From contig VYDD01000457.1 of NCBI GenBank assembly GCA_009843625.1, positions 1-13,408 of the forward strand: a stretch of 13,408 nt of DNA, in the 5' to 3' direction. A model generated the notes under the pieces. It worked only from the letters and a program-made list of their open reading frames with translations, was not told where the DNA came from and searched no databases. Positions 1-6,134 of the stretch are shown in pieces. The position numbers and the translations under genes were made by a program. The DNA comes from Gammaproteobacteria bacterium (GTDB lineage: Bacteria > Gemmatimonadota > Gemmatimonadetes > Longimicrobiales > Gaopeijiaceae). The number at the start of each line of letters is the position of its first letter. Position 1 is the stretch's first letter.

Positions 1-662
1 CGGCTTTCGCGCGGGCGCCACGGGGGCGCTGGGTTCTCCGGTTTGTGGAGGAGTTAGATGTCGAGGAGTTAGGTGTGCTTGCGCTTCACGAAAACCCTGG
101 CCGGGAGGCATCCCCCCGGGCCCCGCACGACATTCCGCGCGCCGCAAGGAGGCCGCCCGACGAGGCCCGCCCCCGGAAGACGGAGGCCGAGCGCATGGAC
201 GGCGCGGCCCACCTGACCCGCAAGCGTCAGGCCCGCAGAGAGCGCGTTGGCGTGCCGCTCGGCACGGTCCGCGTCACTGGCGCGGACCTTCACGCAAGCG
301 ACGTGTCCCGGCGGTCACGGTGTCCCGTTGCCGTTGTGGGAGGCACAGCCCTCCGCCAGCCTCCGCCGGAGCCACGCAACGCGTGGCCCCAAGGGGTATG
401 CTCTTCCGGCTACTAACAGCTCGAGAGCCAAGCCCCGCGGACGCCCGCGAAAACGCTCCATCGCACCGAGGATCGGCATGGACCCACATCGTCCTCCGCG
501 GGAGGTCGCTCCGGACCAGCGATGCTGTGCAGGAGGGCGTCCAAGGCCGGGGACCACCCCGTCCCGGCGTTGAGCGGCGATGTCTGGACGGCCCGATGGC
601 CGGCCGGTTGGCGAAGGGGTCTTCCACCGCCTCGAACCGCTCCACGTGGTGAGGAGGGACCG
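1..662. other. Stretch without a confident gene
   Basis: No open frame here shows a protein family I recognise with confidence. Several overlapping frames on both strands stay open for 70 to 120 codons, which is expected at this GC content. Their translations are rich in Arg, Pro and Gly with no hydrophobic periodicity, so they look like non-coding readings. The one partial exception is the minus-strand frame at 69-293, listed separately. A 13-bp near-repeat (GAGGAGTTAGATG, then GAGGAGTTAGGTG) sits at 48-60 and 63-75. I see no tRNA, rRNA, CRISPR or clear terminator. This may be the decayed edge of an accessory region. Confidence 0.5.
69..293 (-). CDS. Possible small protein with ribbon-helix-helix-like start (weak)
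   Basis: A 74-residue frame begins at a GTG. Its first 35 residues (KVRASDADRAERHANALSAG, then LTLAGQVGRAV) have the layout of a ribbon-helix-helix DNA-binding unit of the MobC/plasmid-mobilisation type: a short basic strand, then an 'SDADRAERHANA' helix, then 'AGLTL' leading into a second helix. The C-terminal half is Pro/Gly/Arg-rich and unlike any such protein, so if the homology is real the gene is truncated or frame-broken. No good ribosome binding site precedes the GTG. The match is by eye only and could be chance in GC-rich DNA. Confidence 0.2.
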   Translation of the reverse strand: MKVRASDADRAERHANALSAGLTLAGQVGRAVHALGLRLPGAGLVGRPPCGARNVVRGPGGCLPARVFVKRKHT

Positions 663-929
663 CTAGTACTCCTGGGCGGCGGCGTCGGTCCGGAGGACTT
701 CGTTGAACGTCTGGACGGTCTTGGCCAGGAGGTCGAGCACCTCCGGGCTCAGGCTCATGCCGTCATCGGCGTCGCTCTCGAGCCTTTTCATGATCTCGAT
801 ACTGTCGAAAAAACGCTCGGGGTCCCCCTCGGAACACACGATCGCGCTGACGCACAGGGCGATGAGGCGGGCCGTCTTCAGAATTATGACTCTTTCGGCC
901 TGGGTGAGGGCGATGGACTGGTCGCTCAT
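663..929 (-). CDS. Small hypothetical protein, 88 aa
   Basis: I do not recognise this protein. It starts at the ATG whose complement is at 927-929. A good ribosome binding site, AAGGGAG (complement at 939-945), lies 9 nt upstream, which supports both strand and start. It is a small soluble, mostly helical acidic protein. A hydrophobic helix near residues 14-31 contains two cysteines (Cys26 and Cys32), followed by an acidic middle with a run of Asp (residues 53-56) and a helical C-terminus. There is no signal peptide or clear DNA-binding motif. It stands alone: the next gene, at 1451, is on the other strand. An 88-codon frame with a proper SD and balanced composition is more likely real than the overlapping plus-strand frames. 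Confidence 0.6.
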   Translation of the reverse strand: MSDQSIALTQAERVIILKTARLIALCVSAIVCSEGDPERFFDSIEIMKRLESDADDGMSLSPEVLDLLAKTVQTFNEVLRTDAAAQEY

Positions 930-1210
930 GTTCGGGGACTCCCTTCGGTGGGCCGCGAGGGCGGGGCGGGCTCTTGGACGGCAACAAGATGGCCGGGCCC
1001 GTTATCCCCGCACAAGGGATCCGCGGTGCTCGCAGGTTGGACGCAAACACGGGCAGATGTCTGCTCTTGATAGTCAATAGCGAGGCCACCGCCGGGGCCA
1101 TAACGCCGGTCCCGGTCGAGCCGACCCGGCTCATGGCTCGCGTGCTCTGGCGATGCGTCGGCCTTCCGGGGCGCGCGCAGGCGCGCGACTCGCTCCCGCG
1201 CTGAAACGCG

Positions 1211-1247
1211 CGCTCGCCGGGCAGCTGCCATCGCTGCCCGGCGAGTG
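1211..1247. repeat. Long GC-rich hairpin (13-bp perfect arms)
   Basis: A perfect inverted repeat: CTCGCCGGGCAGC at 1213-1225 and its complement GCTGCCCGGCGAG at 1233-1245, with a 7-nt loop (TGCCATC). A G-U and a C-G pair could extend the plus-strand RNA stem to 15 bp (1211-1247). Neither side has a T-run, so it is not a textbook intrinsic terminator. It lies 140 bp upstream of the promoter at 1366-1395 and about 280 bp upstream of the divergent gene. It could be a transcription-blocking hairpin between divergent units, a protein-binding palindrome or a dispersed palindromic repeat. Confidence 0.6.
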
Positions 1248-1365
1248 AGTGGCCGGTCGCAATGGCGTCGCACGCGGGATTGTCATCCACGGTGCGGTTG
1301 GGCGACCGACCGCTCCATCATCCGGCCGATCCGCTGTCTCTTCGCTCCATTGCACCTCGCGGGTC

Positions 1366-1395
1366 TGGACGGCCCGAGGCAACCGCAAGTATAAT
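1366..1395 (+). promoter_or_regulatory. Sigma70-type promoter for the VasI-like gene
   Basis: A perfect -10 box TATAAT at 1390-1395 is preceded, after an 18-nt spacer, by TGGACG at 1366-1371 (4 of 6 matches to TTGACA). Transcription would start near 1402, giving a leader of roughly 50 nt before the ATG at 1451. A perfect TATAAT in such GC-rich DNA is unlikely by chance, and it is correctly placed and oriented. Confidence 0.55.
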
Positions 1396-1450
1396 CGCGT
1401 AACACGGGAAGGGCCCACGGAAGCCCACGACGAGGAGGCGACGAGCCCGG

Positions 1451-2008
1451 ATGTCAAAGCCACGGTTGGTGGCTGTGGCCGCAGCGGTGTTGGTGGCTGC
1501 GGCGGTGGCTGTGCTGGCATTGGTCACCGGGTCGGGTCCGCGACCATTTGAGCCGGGAGAGTGGCGGGTCGGAGCATCCACGGACGTGGTGGGCCGCGCC
1601 ACCTTGACTGCGGCGACCGCTGCGGAGCGGGTGGATGGTTACGGTACCCCACCGTTGCTGGGTATACGCTGTCGCGACGGCGAGACTGTCCTCGTCCAGA
1701 TGGAGACCCGCGACACGCCGGAGGATGCATGGTCCGGCGGCGCCTACGGGCCGGAGACGGCCCAAGTACGCTTCGACGACGGACCGGTGGAGGACGCGGC
1801 GTTCAGCATTCGCACGGACGACGAAGACGACTCCCAGCTTGCCTCGGTGTACGGAGACGAGGCTATCTGGCTAGTCCGCGAGATGACGCGTAGCGACCGG
1901 GTGGCGGTGCTGCTGGGCGGCAGGGGGGCGGTGTTCAGCTTGCGGGGTGGTCGGCAGTATGCGCGCCGAATTCTCGAGGTATGCGGGGTGATGGTGGAGG
2001 GCGGCTAG
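1451..2008 (+). CDS. Membrane-anchored VasI-like protein, 185 aa
   Basis: An Ala/Val-rich hydrophobic segment at residues 5-27, right after a short basic start, indicates an N-terminal membrane anchor or uncleaved signal, so the rest should face the periplasm. The remaining 150 residues follow the layout of the VasI/type VI secretion-associated family as I know it: W38 followed by an alternating beta stretch, a 'PLLGIRC' strand (Cys74), a 'VRFDD' strand (106-110), a 'VAVLLGG' and 'VFSLRGG' strand pair, and a terminal 'ILEVCG' helix with Cys178. Cys74 and Cys178 could form the family's disulphide. No other type VI gene is in view, so a stand-alone periplasmic role is as likely as secretion. 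AGGAGG at 1433-1438 lies 12 nt before the ATG. The family call rests on pattern, not alignment. Confidence 0.6.
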   Translation: MSKPRLVAVAAAVLVAAAVAVLALVTGSGPRPFEPGEWRVGASTDVVGRATLTAATAAERVDGYGTPPLLGIRCRDGETVLVQMETRDTPEDAWSGGAYGPETAQVRFDDGPVEDAAFSIRTDDEDDSQLASVYGDEAIWLVREMTRSDRVAVLLGGRGAVFSLRGGRQYARRILEVCGVMVEGG

Positions 2009-2014
2009 ATATAG

Positions 2015-2029
2015 GGGGAGGCCCCTCCC
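2015..2029 (+). terminator. Weak hairpin after the VasI-like gene
   Basis: GGGAG (2016-2020), a 4-nt GCCC loop and CTCCC (2025-2029) form a short GC hairpin 7 nt after the TAG at 2006-2008. Placement fits a terminator, but no T-run follows, so function is doubtful. Confidence 0.25.
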
Positions 2030-2076
2030 GTGGGTGTTCCTCGCGTTAGCGGTCGGCTCTAAGGTCGTCCGCCCAG

Positions 2077-2861
2077 TTGGCGTCGCCGCCCGAATCTAGG
2101 TCGGTGCGCCGGTACGCGGCTTCGACGTCGTTGCCGGGAGCGAGGGGACCGCACGCCAACCGCGTCGCGCCCCGGATCGAGAAGGCGATCCTGGCCCATG
2201 CGCTCAAGCATCCCACCCACGGGGCCCAGCGAGTGGCCGACGAGCTGATGCTCAGGGGGCTCCAGGTCAGTTCGGACGGGGTGCGGGGCGTGTGGATCCT
2301 CGGGCGGCCTCAAGACCCGCCACGAGCGACTACTCCGGCTGGACGAGACGGTCCGCAAGCGCAAGATCAAGCTCACCGAGGAACAGATCCAAGCGCCCGA
2401 GCGCTTCGACCCCGAGTTCCGCGAGCGCCACATCGAAGTCCATGCCACGGGGAAGCTTGTGGCCGTGGACACCTTCTTCGCGGGCACGCTCAAGGGCTTC
2501 GGCAAGGTCTACATCCAGACCGTGCTCGACTGCTTCAGCCGCTACGTCTGGGCTCGGCTCTACACGAGCAAGATGCCGGTGACCGCAGTCCAGATCCTGA
2601 ACAACCACGTGCTGCCCTTCTTCGAGGAGCAGGGCGTGAGGATCTGGACCATCCTGAGCGACAACGGGCGCGAGTATGCGGCCGGCCGGACAAGCACCCC
2701 TACGAGCTCTTCCTGCAGCTCGAAGACCTACAACCAGCGCCGGCCCCCACCGCGGCCGCGGCATGGAGGGACGGACGCGCTGCGAGGTCTTCAAGGCCGG
2801 GATCCCCCGAAAGCGAACCCGCAAGCCCTCAGCCAGGAAGGAGGTGAAGAAAGCAGCGTAG
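2077..2861 (+). pseudogene. Decayed IS481-type transposase (DDE integrase fold)
   Basis: The pieces of a transposase of the IS481 group (ISSod13-like) lie across three frames. Frame 1 (about 2137-2295) carries an HTH-side segment (VAPRIEKAILAHALKHPTHG, then AQRVADELMLRG). A frameshift near 2296-2300 moves to frame 2 (about 2300-2680), which has the first two catalytic acids: Asp in 'VAVDTFF' (codon 2468-2470) and Asp in 'LSDNGREY' (codon 2660-2662). Another shift near 2680 returns to frame 1 ('GRPDKHPYELFLQLED'). Then a junction joins 'LED' directly to 'TYNQRRP' and, in frame 3, to the C-terminal tail (RGMEGRTRCEVFKAGIP, ending EVKKAA with a TAG at 2859-2861). In intact relatives about 60 residues lie between these parts, including the third catalytic residue (Glu of 'VERLHR'). 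The N-terminal HTH is also missing or scrambled. It cannot encode an active enzyme. Confidence 0.85.
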
Positions 2862-2910
2862 GACTTGACCTCGGTGAGGCCGGGTGTCAGGCGATTACCG
2901 TACTGGTACA
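2077..2910 (+). mobile_element. Remnant IS481-family insertion sequence with probable right end
   Basis: The transposase relic is followed by a segment at 2883-2910 that ends TACTGGTACA and begins GGTGTCAGG. IS481-group ends typically start TGT and finish ACA, so 2910 is a plausible right terminus, two bases before the stop codon complement of the neighbouring HEPN gene. I found no matching TGTACCAGTA-type left end between 1990 and 2140, which agrees with loss of the 5' part of the transposase. The element is therefore a fixed fragment. The right end is inferred from pattern only. Confidence 0.55.
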
Positions 2911-2911
2911 G

Positions 2912-4018
2912 TTAGAAATACTTGCGGCGCATCAATTCGTTGACCGTGCTCCGTAGATTCGACAGGTAGTTCTCGTCGATGGTCTCCGTCCACCAATGTG
3001 CGATGTCATGTCGGTATTCCTTCAGCTCCTGCAGCGTCCACTTCCCAGCTACCTTCTTGTCCCAATCCACGTTCCCGCTGGATAGCTTCTTGACGTTTTC
3101 CTCCACCGATTGCCACAACCGCAAGAACTCGAGGAGCTTCTCCGCTTCACCCTTGTGCTCGTCGATGTACATGGCTCTGACTAGAAGCTCCATGTGCGGT
3201 TCCACCACGTCTGGTTCCATTGCTCTTATGGCGTGTCGAATCTCCGCCGCCTTGCCTTCGAAGGCATCAGCATCCATCGGCATCGACGTCGTTAGCCTCG
3301 CCGAAGCCTTTGCACGCGGCACCTTCACCACGTACTGGTCGTCGTCGGTAACGAAGCAGCTGTGGTCGATGTACTTCCGTATCGGATCCGATGTCTGCTG
3401 ACCAACCCGGACAGCTGCCAGTATCAAATTCACCAGTTTTCGGTTGCGGGGCACTTCTGGCCATGCTCCTTCAACGGAATACGAAGCAGATATGTAGCGT
3501 TTGCCCTCTCGACCGCCTTTCAGCATAGGTACTGTTCGGCCATCCTCCTTCACCATGACTTCATCCATGATGTTGCATTCACCTTTCACCATGGGCACGG
3601 GCACGAGGGCGTGCTGCTCTTCGATGACCAAAAAGACTGGTATCTTCCCGTCCCTATTCTGTGATTTTTGCTCTTCGACGGCCCGGCGTGTTTCATGCCG
3701 AAGGGGGCGGCTGAGGGCGTAATGGTCACTCCGGGTCACGCCGCTCTCGAAGTAGTCGATAAGGTCCGCAGTGACACATGCATGAGTCGGTGGCGCACCA
3801 TAGATGAAGTGATGGCGGTTGCCTTCGTTCATGTGTAGGGAGATTTGAGGAAACTCGAAGATCCGCGTACGGCGATGCCCCGCAATCGTACAGCGGTAGA
3901 CCTCGCCACCCACACCCCTCATCATGGCTTGGATTCCGTACAGGGATAATCCTCCCTCGGGAGCAACAGGCTCCAACGCCTTACGACGATCCGCTACGCT
4001 TCGCTTCTTTCTTGACAT
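2912..4018 (-). CDS. HEPN-domain protein, probable RNase toxin or defence protein, 368 aa
   Basis: The last 100 residues have HEPN architecture. A long amphipathic helix region at about 275-309 ends 'EKLLEFLRLWQSVEENV', and a second helix carries the signature 'EYRHDIAHWW', giving R336-x4-H341, the Rx4-6H motif that forms the RNase active site in this superfamily. HEPN proteins of similar size (Apea/Abi-like) act in abortive infection and toxin systems. The N-terminal 270 residues are soluble, mixed alpha/beta and unrecognised. They may be a sensor or partner domain. The start is set by AGGAGG (complement at 4025-4030), 6 nt before the ATG; the frame stays open upstream to 4303 but has no such signal there. 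No MNT-type antitoxin or second toxin gene is adjacent. The C-terminus abuts the IS remnant. Composition is less GC-rich than the housekeeping genes to the right, suggesting acquisition. Confidence 0.65.
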   Translation of the reverse strand: MSRKKRSVADRRKALEPVAPEGGLSLYGIQAMMRGVGGEVYRCTIAGHRRTRIFEFPQISLHMNEGNRHHFIYGAPPTHACVTADLIDYFESGVTRSDHYALSRPLRHETRRAVEEQKSQNRDGKIPVFLVIEEQHALVPVPMVKGECNIMDEVMVKEDGRTVPMLKGGREGKRYISASYSVEGAWPEVPRNRKLVNLILAAVRVGQQTSDPIRKYIDHSCFVTDDDQYVVKVPRAKASARLTTSMPMDADAFEGKAAEIRHAIRAMEPDVVEPHMELLVRAMYIDEHKGEAEKLLEFLRLWQSVEENVKKLSSGNVDWDKKVAGKWTLQELKEYRHDIAHWWTETIDENYLSNLRSTVNELMRRKYF

Positions 4019-4055
4019 TCTGTTCCTCCTCCGTCTCCTATCGTTGGCCGAGAAT

Positions 4056-4430
4056 CTACTCGGCAATCCCGCGACCAGCCTCGCGGTACATGAGCCGCCG
4101 TCCGACCATGCCGGCGACCACGTGCTGCATCTGCTCGAGCGTGTCCATCTCCCGGACGCTCTGGCGGCCCGTTTCCACTCTCGGGCGAGTGCCGCCTTCG
4201 TCATCGTGCCTTGCTTCTGCCTGATTTCGCAAACCTGACGCACTGACAGCTTCGCGCTGGCAGATCCGCTCGCGGCCGCGATGCGATTCCGGGCGACGCG
4301 CACGCCAACTAGGTCGCCGCCGCCTACGCCTTTTGATCACGCATGTTGTCTCGTTGATGCCCAGCAGGTGGGCGAACTCAATGCAAACAGGGTGGTCACC
4401 TGCGTTGTTGGTTTGCTCGCCCGGCTGCAA
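4056..4430 (-). pseudogene. Frame-broken HNH endonuclease / HTH relic
   Basis: Three coherent fragments on the minus strand need frame changes to join. About 4330-4400 encodes 'DHPVCIEFAHLLGIN', which resembles the 'CDxPxCVNPxHLxxGT' core of HNH endonucleases with the NP pair lost. About 4160-4303, in the next frame, encodes 'SASAKLSVRQVCEIR' and 'MTKAALAREWK', the helix-turn-helix commonly found at the C-terminus of phage and homing-type HNH nucleases. About 4056-4178, back in the first frame, encodes 'SVREMDTLEQMQHVVAG', ending at a TAG (complement 4056-4058). The metal-binding residues are incomplete and no single frame holds all parts, so I call it a relic. The last fragment alone could be a tiny gene ending 37 nt before the HEPN start. 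Identification is by motif, with moderate doubt. Confidence 0.4.
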
Positions 4431-4600
4431 TGAGCGGCTAAGTTTCGCTTACAGCGACGCGTCCGAGAGGCGTCCCCAGCCGCCACCAGGACCTCATCCC
4501 CCGCCGAGCCCCCTTCCGGGGAGGATTGACTTTCCGTTCTCGCGCCGTTAGCGGTAGACCGTTATCGTTACCGTTACCGTTACCGTCAGAGGGATTCCCG
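4431..4600. other. Intergenic, with short hairpin and possible -35 box
   Basis: Between the HNH relic and the 119-aa gene. CCCC (4510-4513), TTCC loop, GGGG (4518-4521) forms a small hairpin. TTGACT at 4526-4531 matches a -35 box at 5 of 6 positions, but at the correct spacing I see only a poor -10 (TTAGCG at 4548-4553). The promoter of the next gene is probably here but I cannot fix it. Confidence 0.35.
4559..4588 (+). repeat. Five tandem CCGTTA hexamers upstream of a start codon
   Basis: Consecutive 6-bp units CCGTTA, TCGTTA, CCGTTA, CCGTTA and CCGTCA run from 4559 to 4588. One further exact copy stands apart at 4545-4550. The array ends 12 nt before the ATG of the 119-aa gene and overlaps the first base of its ribosome binding site. 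It could be a slippage-prone tract that changes leader length, or a series of operator half-sites. Confidence 0.8.
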
Positions 4601-4960
4601 ATGTCCACTAGAACGACGCATGTCCGCCTGACTCCAGTTGCCGCATTCAAGGCCGAGCTCTTGAGCGGCGACTCCATCTTGACGCTTGCTGGCCTCGGGG
4701 AGCGGGACCGCTCCGGAGTCGTGGAGTTGGCTTGCGGTCTGCTCACGCTGATCGCCCAGCGCTTAGTGCCCAGCGATGTAGAAGATCCACGCCTTGAGAA
4801 GACCGTCAAGCCTGAACCCGAAGTGATGGAGGTCTACGCTCGGTGGCGGGGGGCGGTCCGAGAATACGAGAACCGTCCAGCTCGGTTGGCCGCGCTGGAG
4901 ACGGCGTTGAACACGATTCACGACATCACCGCGCAGGCGGTCAAGAATGTAGATTACTAA
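4601..4960 (+). CDS. Hypothetical protein, 119 aa
   Basis: I do not recognise this protein. The ATG at 4601 is preferred because AGAGGGA (4588-4594) lies 6 nt upstream. The frame is open from 4526, but that extra 25-codon stretch would translate the CCGTTA repeats as Leu-Pro pairs and is probably leader. The product is soluble and largely helical. After a short polar N-terminus come helices around residues 12-20 and 38-53 (the second ending 'GLLTLIAQRL'), a charged linker rich in Glu, Pro and Lys (55-73), and a C-terminal helix ending 'IHDITAQAVKNVDY'. There is no signal peptide, Cys pair or catalytic motif. It is divergent from the HEPN gene (583 bp between their starts), with the HNH relic between them, so a cognate antitoxin role is possible but unsupported. 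Confidence 0.6.
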   Translation: MSTRTTHVRLTPVAAFKAELLSGDSILTLAGLGERDRSGVVELACGLLTLIAQRLVPSDVEDPRLEKTVKPEPEVMEVYARWRGAVREYENRPARLAALETALNTIHDITAQAVKNVDY

Positions 4961-5083
4961 GGAAGGGCCGCCGATTGCTCGTGCGCTGCCGGACCGGCTC
5001 CATGAGGTGCGCCACGGACACTCCTCGCGGAGCTTAATACCCCAAGAAGCGGGACTAGAACCAAGGACAGAAAGGAGAAGCAA

Positions 5084-5956
5084 ATGTTGCGGGCCAACGT
5101 CGAATTGAGGATGCTGGGCACCGGCGCGCTGCTCTGTCTAGCGGGTGCGCAGGTGTCTGCGCTGAGCGCGCAGCAATCGGATGGGGTACAGTGCGAGCAC
5201 TGGAACACTCCGTCCCTCCCATCGGGGTTCGTAGCCAGGTGTCTTGCGGCCGGGGCCGACCCGAACGCTCGGGACGCAACTGACGGCTACACGCCCCTGC
5301 ACTGGGCGAACAGCGCGGACGATGTCGCAGCCCTGGTTGCCGAGGGGACCAACCTAAACGCCCGGGACTTCCTCGGGCACACGCCCCTGCACATGGCGGT
5401 CTATACGCCCCTGTTCGCCAGAAGCGTGGATGCCGTCGTGGCCCTGCTGGCCGCTGGCGCCGATCCGACCGCCCGGAACAACAACGGAGAAACACCCCTG
5501 CACAGGGCCGACAGCGCGGACGATGTCGCGCCCCTGCTGGCCGCCGGGGCCATGCTGAACGCCCGGGACAATGTCGGGGAGACACCCTTGCACGAGGCCA
5601 CCGAAGACCGGATCCGCAACGCGGATGTCGCCGCAGCTCTGCTGGCCGCCGGGGCCGACCCGAACGCCCGGGACAACTACGGGCACACGCCTCTTCACAG
5701 CCTGGCCTTTTATGCGGCCTCCGGGTTCAACTTCAGCCTCAACTCCCAGACCGCCGGTGTCGACGAGATCGAAGAAGAGTTTATGGCGCGGGACGTTGAG
5801 GTAGCACGCGTCCTGCTGGCCGCCGGGGCTGACCCGAACGCCCGGGACGCCAATGGGGCAACGCCCCTAGACAGGATGGGGAGCGCCTTCGAAGAACTGG
5901 GGGTCGGACCAAGACCGCCCCTGTACTGGCTGCTGAACGACGTTACGGCACGGTGA
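5084..5956 (+). CDS. Secreted ankyrin-repeat protein, 290 aa
   Basis: An N-terminal signal peptide (hydrophobic core about residues 10-26, likely cut near 'SALSA|QQ' at 29-30) is followed by ankyrin repeats. The 'TPLH' hallmark recurs at residues 70, 100, 137, 167 and 202, with a final 'TPLD' at 260, and most repeats carry 'LLAAGADPNARD'. This gives about six repeats, two with insertions (about 104-114 and 207-238). Ankyrin arrays bind proteins and have no enzymatic activity. Export suggests a periplasmic or extracellular partner. AAGGAG at 5072-5077, 6 nt before the ATG, fixes the start. The gene follows the 119-aa gene by 123 bp in the same direction. At DNA level, 33-bp stretches at 5642-5674 and 5816-5848 are nearly identical (one base apart), pointing to recent duplication or conversion within the array. 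Confidence 0.85.
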   Translation: MLRANVELRMLGTGALLCLAGAQVSALSAQQSDGVQCEHWNTPSLPSGFVARCLAAGADPNARDATDGYTPLHWANSADDVAALVAEGTNLNARDFLGHTPLHMAVYTPLFARSVDAVVALLAAGADPTARNNNGETPLHRADSADDVAPLLAAGAMLNARDNVGETPLHEATEDRIRNADVAAALLAAGADPNARDNYGHTPLHSLAFYAASGFNFSLNSQTAGVDEIEEEFMARDVEVARVLLAAGADPNARDANGATPLDRMGSAFEELGVGPRPPLYWLLNDVTAR

Positions 5957-6134
5957 GGATGAGCCAGCAGGAAGTATGCGCGATCCATCAACGTCTGTGA
6001 CGATCGCGACCTCCCTAGGGGGTACGGGTCGGGTCGACTCTCGCCATCTGCGGTGATTTACTCGCGTTTTCAACACGGCACCACCCGCTGTGATCCAACG
6101 GCAAGGGCAGCAGATCGTGCAGTCCTAGTTATAC
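5957..6134. other. Intergenic between convergent genes
   Basis: About 178 bp between the ends of the ankyrin gene and the AhpD-like gene. It holds only small palindromes such as CCCTAGGG near 6013, and no hairpin with a T-run, so I do not assign a terminator to either gene. Confidence 0.4.

Larger units (their letters stand above)
930..1450. other. Intergenic region between divergent small gene and VasI-like gene
   Basis: About 520 bp with no credible gene. It serves as the 5' region of two divergent genes. It holds the ribosome binding site of the minus-strand 88-aa gene at its left end, a strong 13-bp-arm hairpin at 1213-1245, and a sigma70-like promoter with a TATAAT box at 1390-1395 near its right end. 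A TTGACT on the minus strand (complement at 1072-1077) could be a -35 box for the 88-aa gene, but I see no matching -10 box. Confidence 0.5.

Noticed and set aside
522..1070. Plus-strand frame of 182 codons over the 88-aa minus-strand gene
   Set aside because: No SD, low-complexity Gly/Arg composition, and the opposing small gene has a proper SD and balanced protein composition.
2459..2956. 165-codon frame as an intact small integrase
   Set aside because: It holds only the central catalytic part; after 'DNGREY' it is out of frame with the rest of the transposase, and both flanking parts lie in other frames.
2979..3722. Plus-strand frames opposite the HEPN gene
   Set aside because: Cys/Ser/Phe-rich translations typical of antisense readings, without SD or domains.
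4019..4303. N-terminal extension of the HEPN protein to the GTG at 4303
   Set aside because: The extension covers the HTH relic and then an Arg/Ser-rich non-protein-like stretch; the strong AGGAGG 6 nt before the ATG at 4016-4018 marks the true start.
5012..5040. Promoter for the ankyrin gene with TAATAC as -10
   Set aside because: No acceptable -35 box lies at 16-18 nt, so the match is too weak to list.
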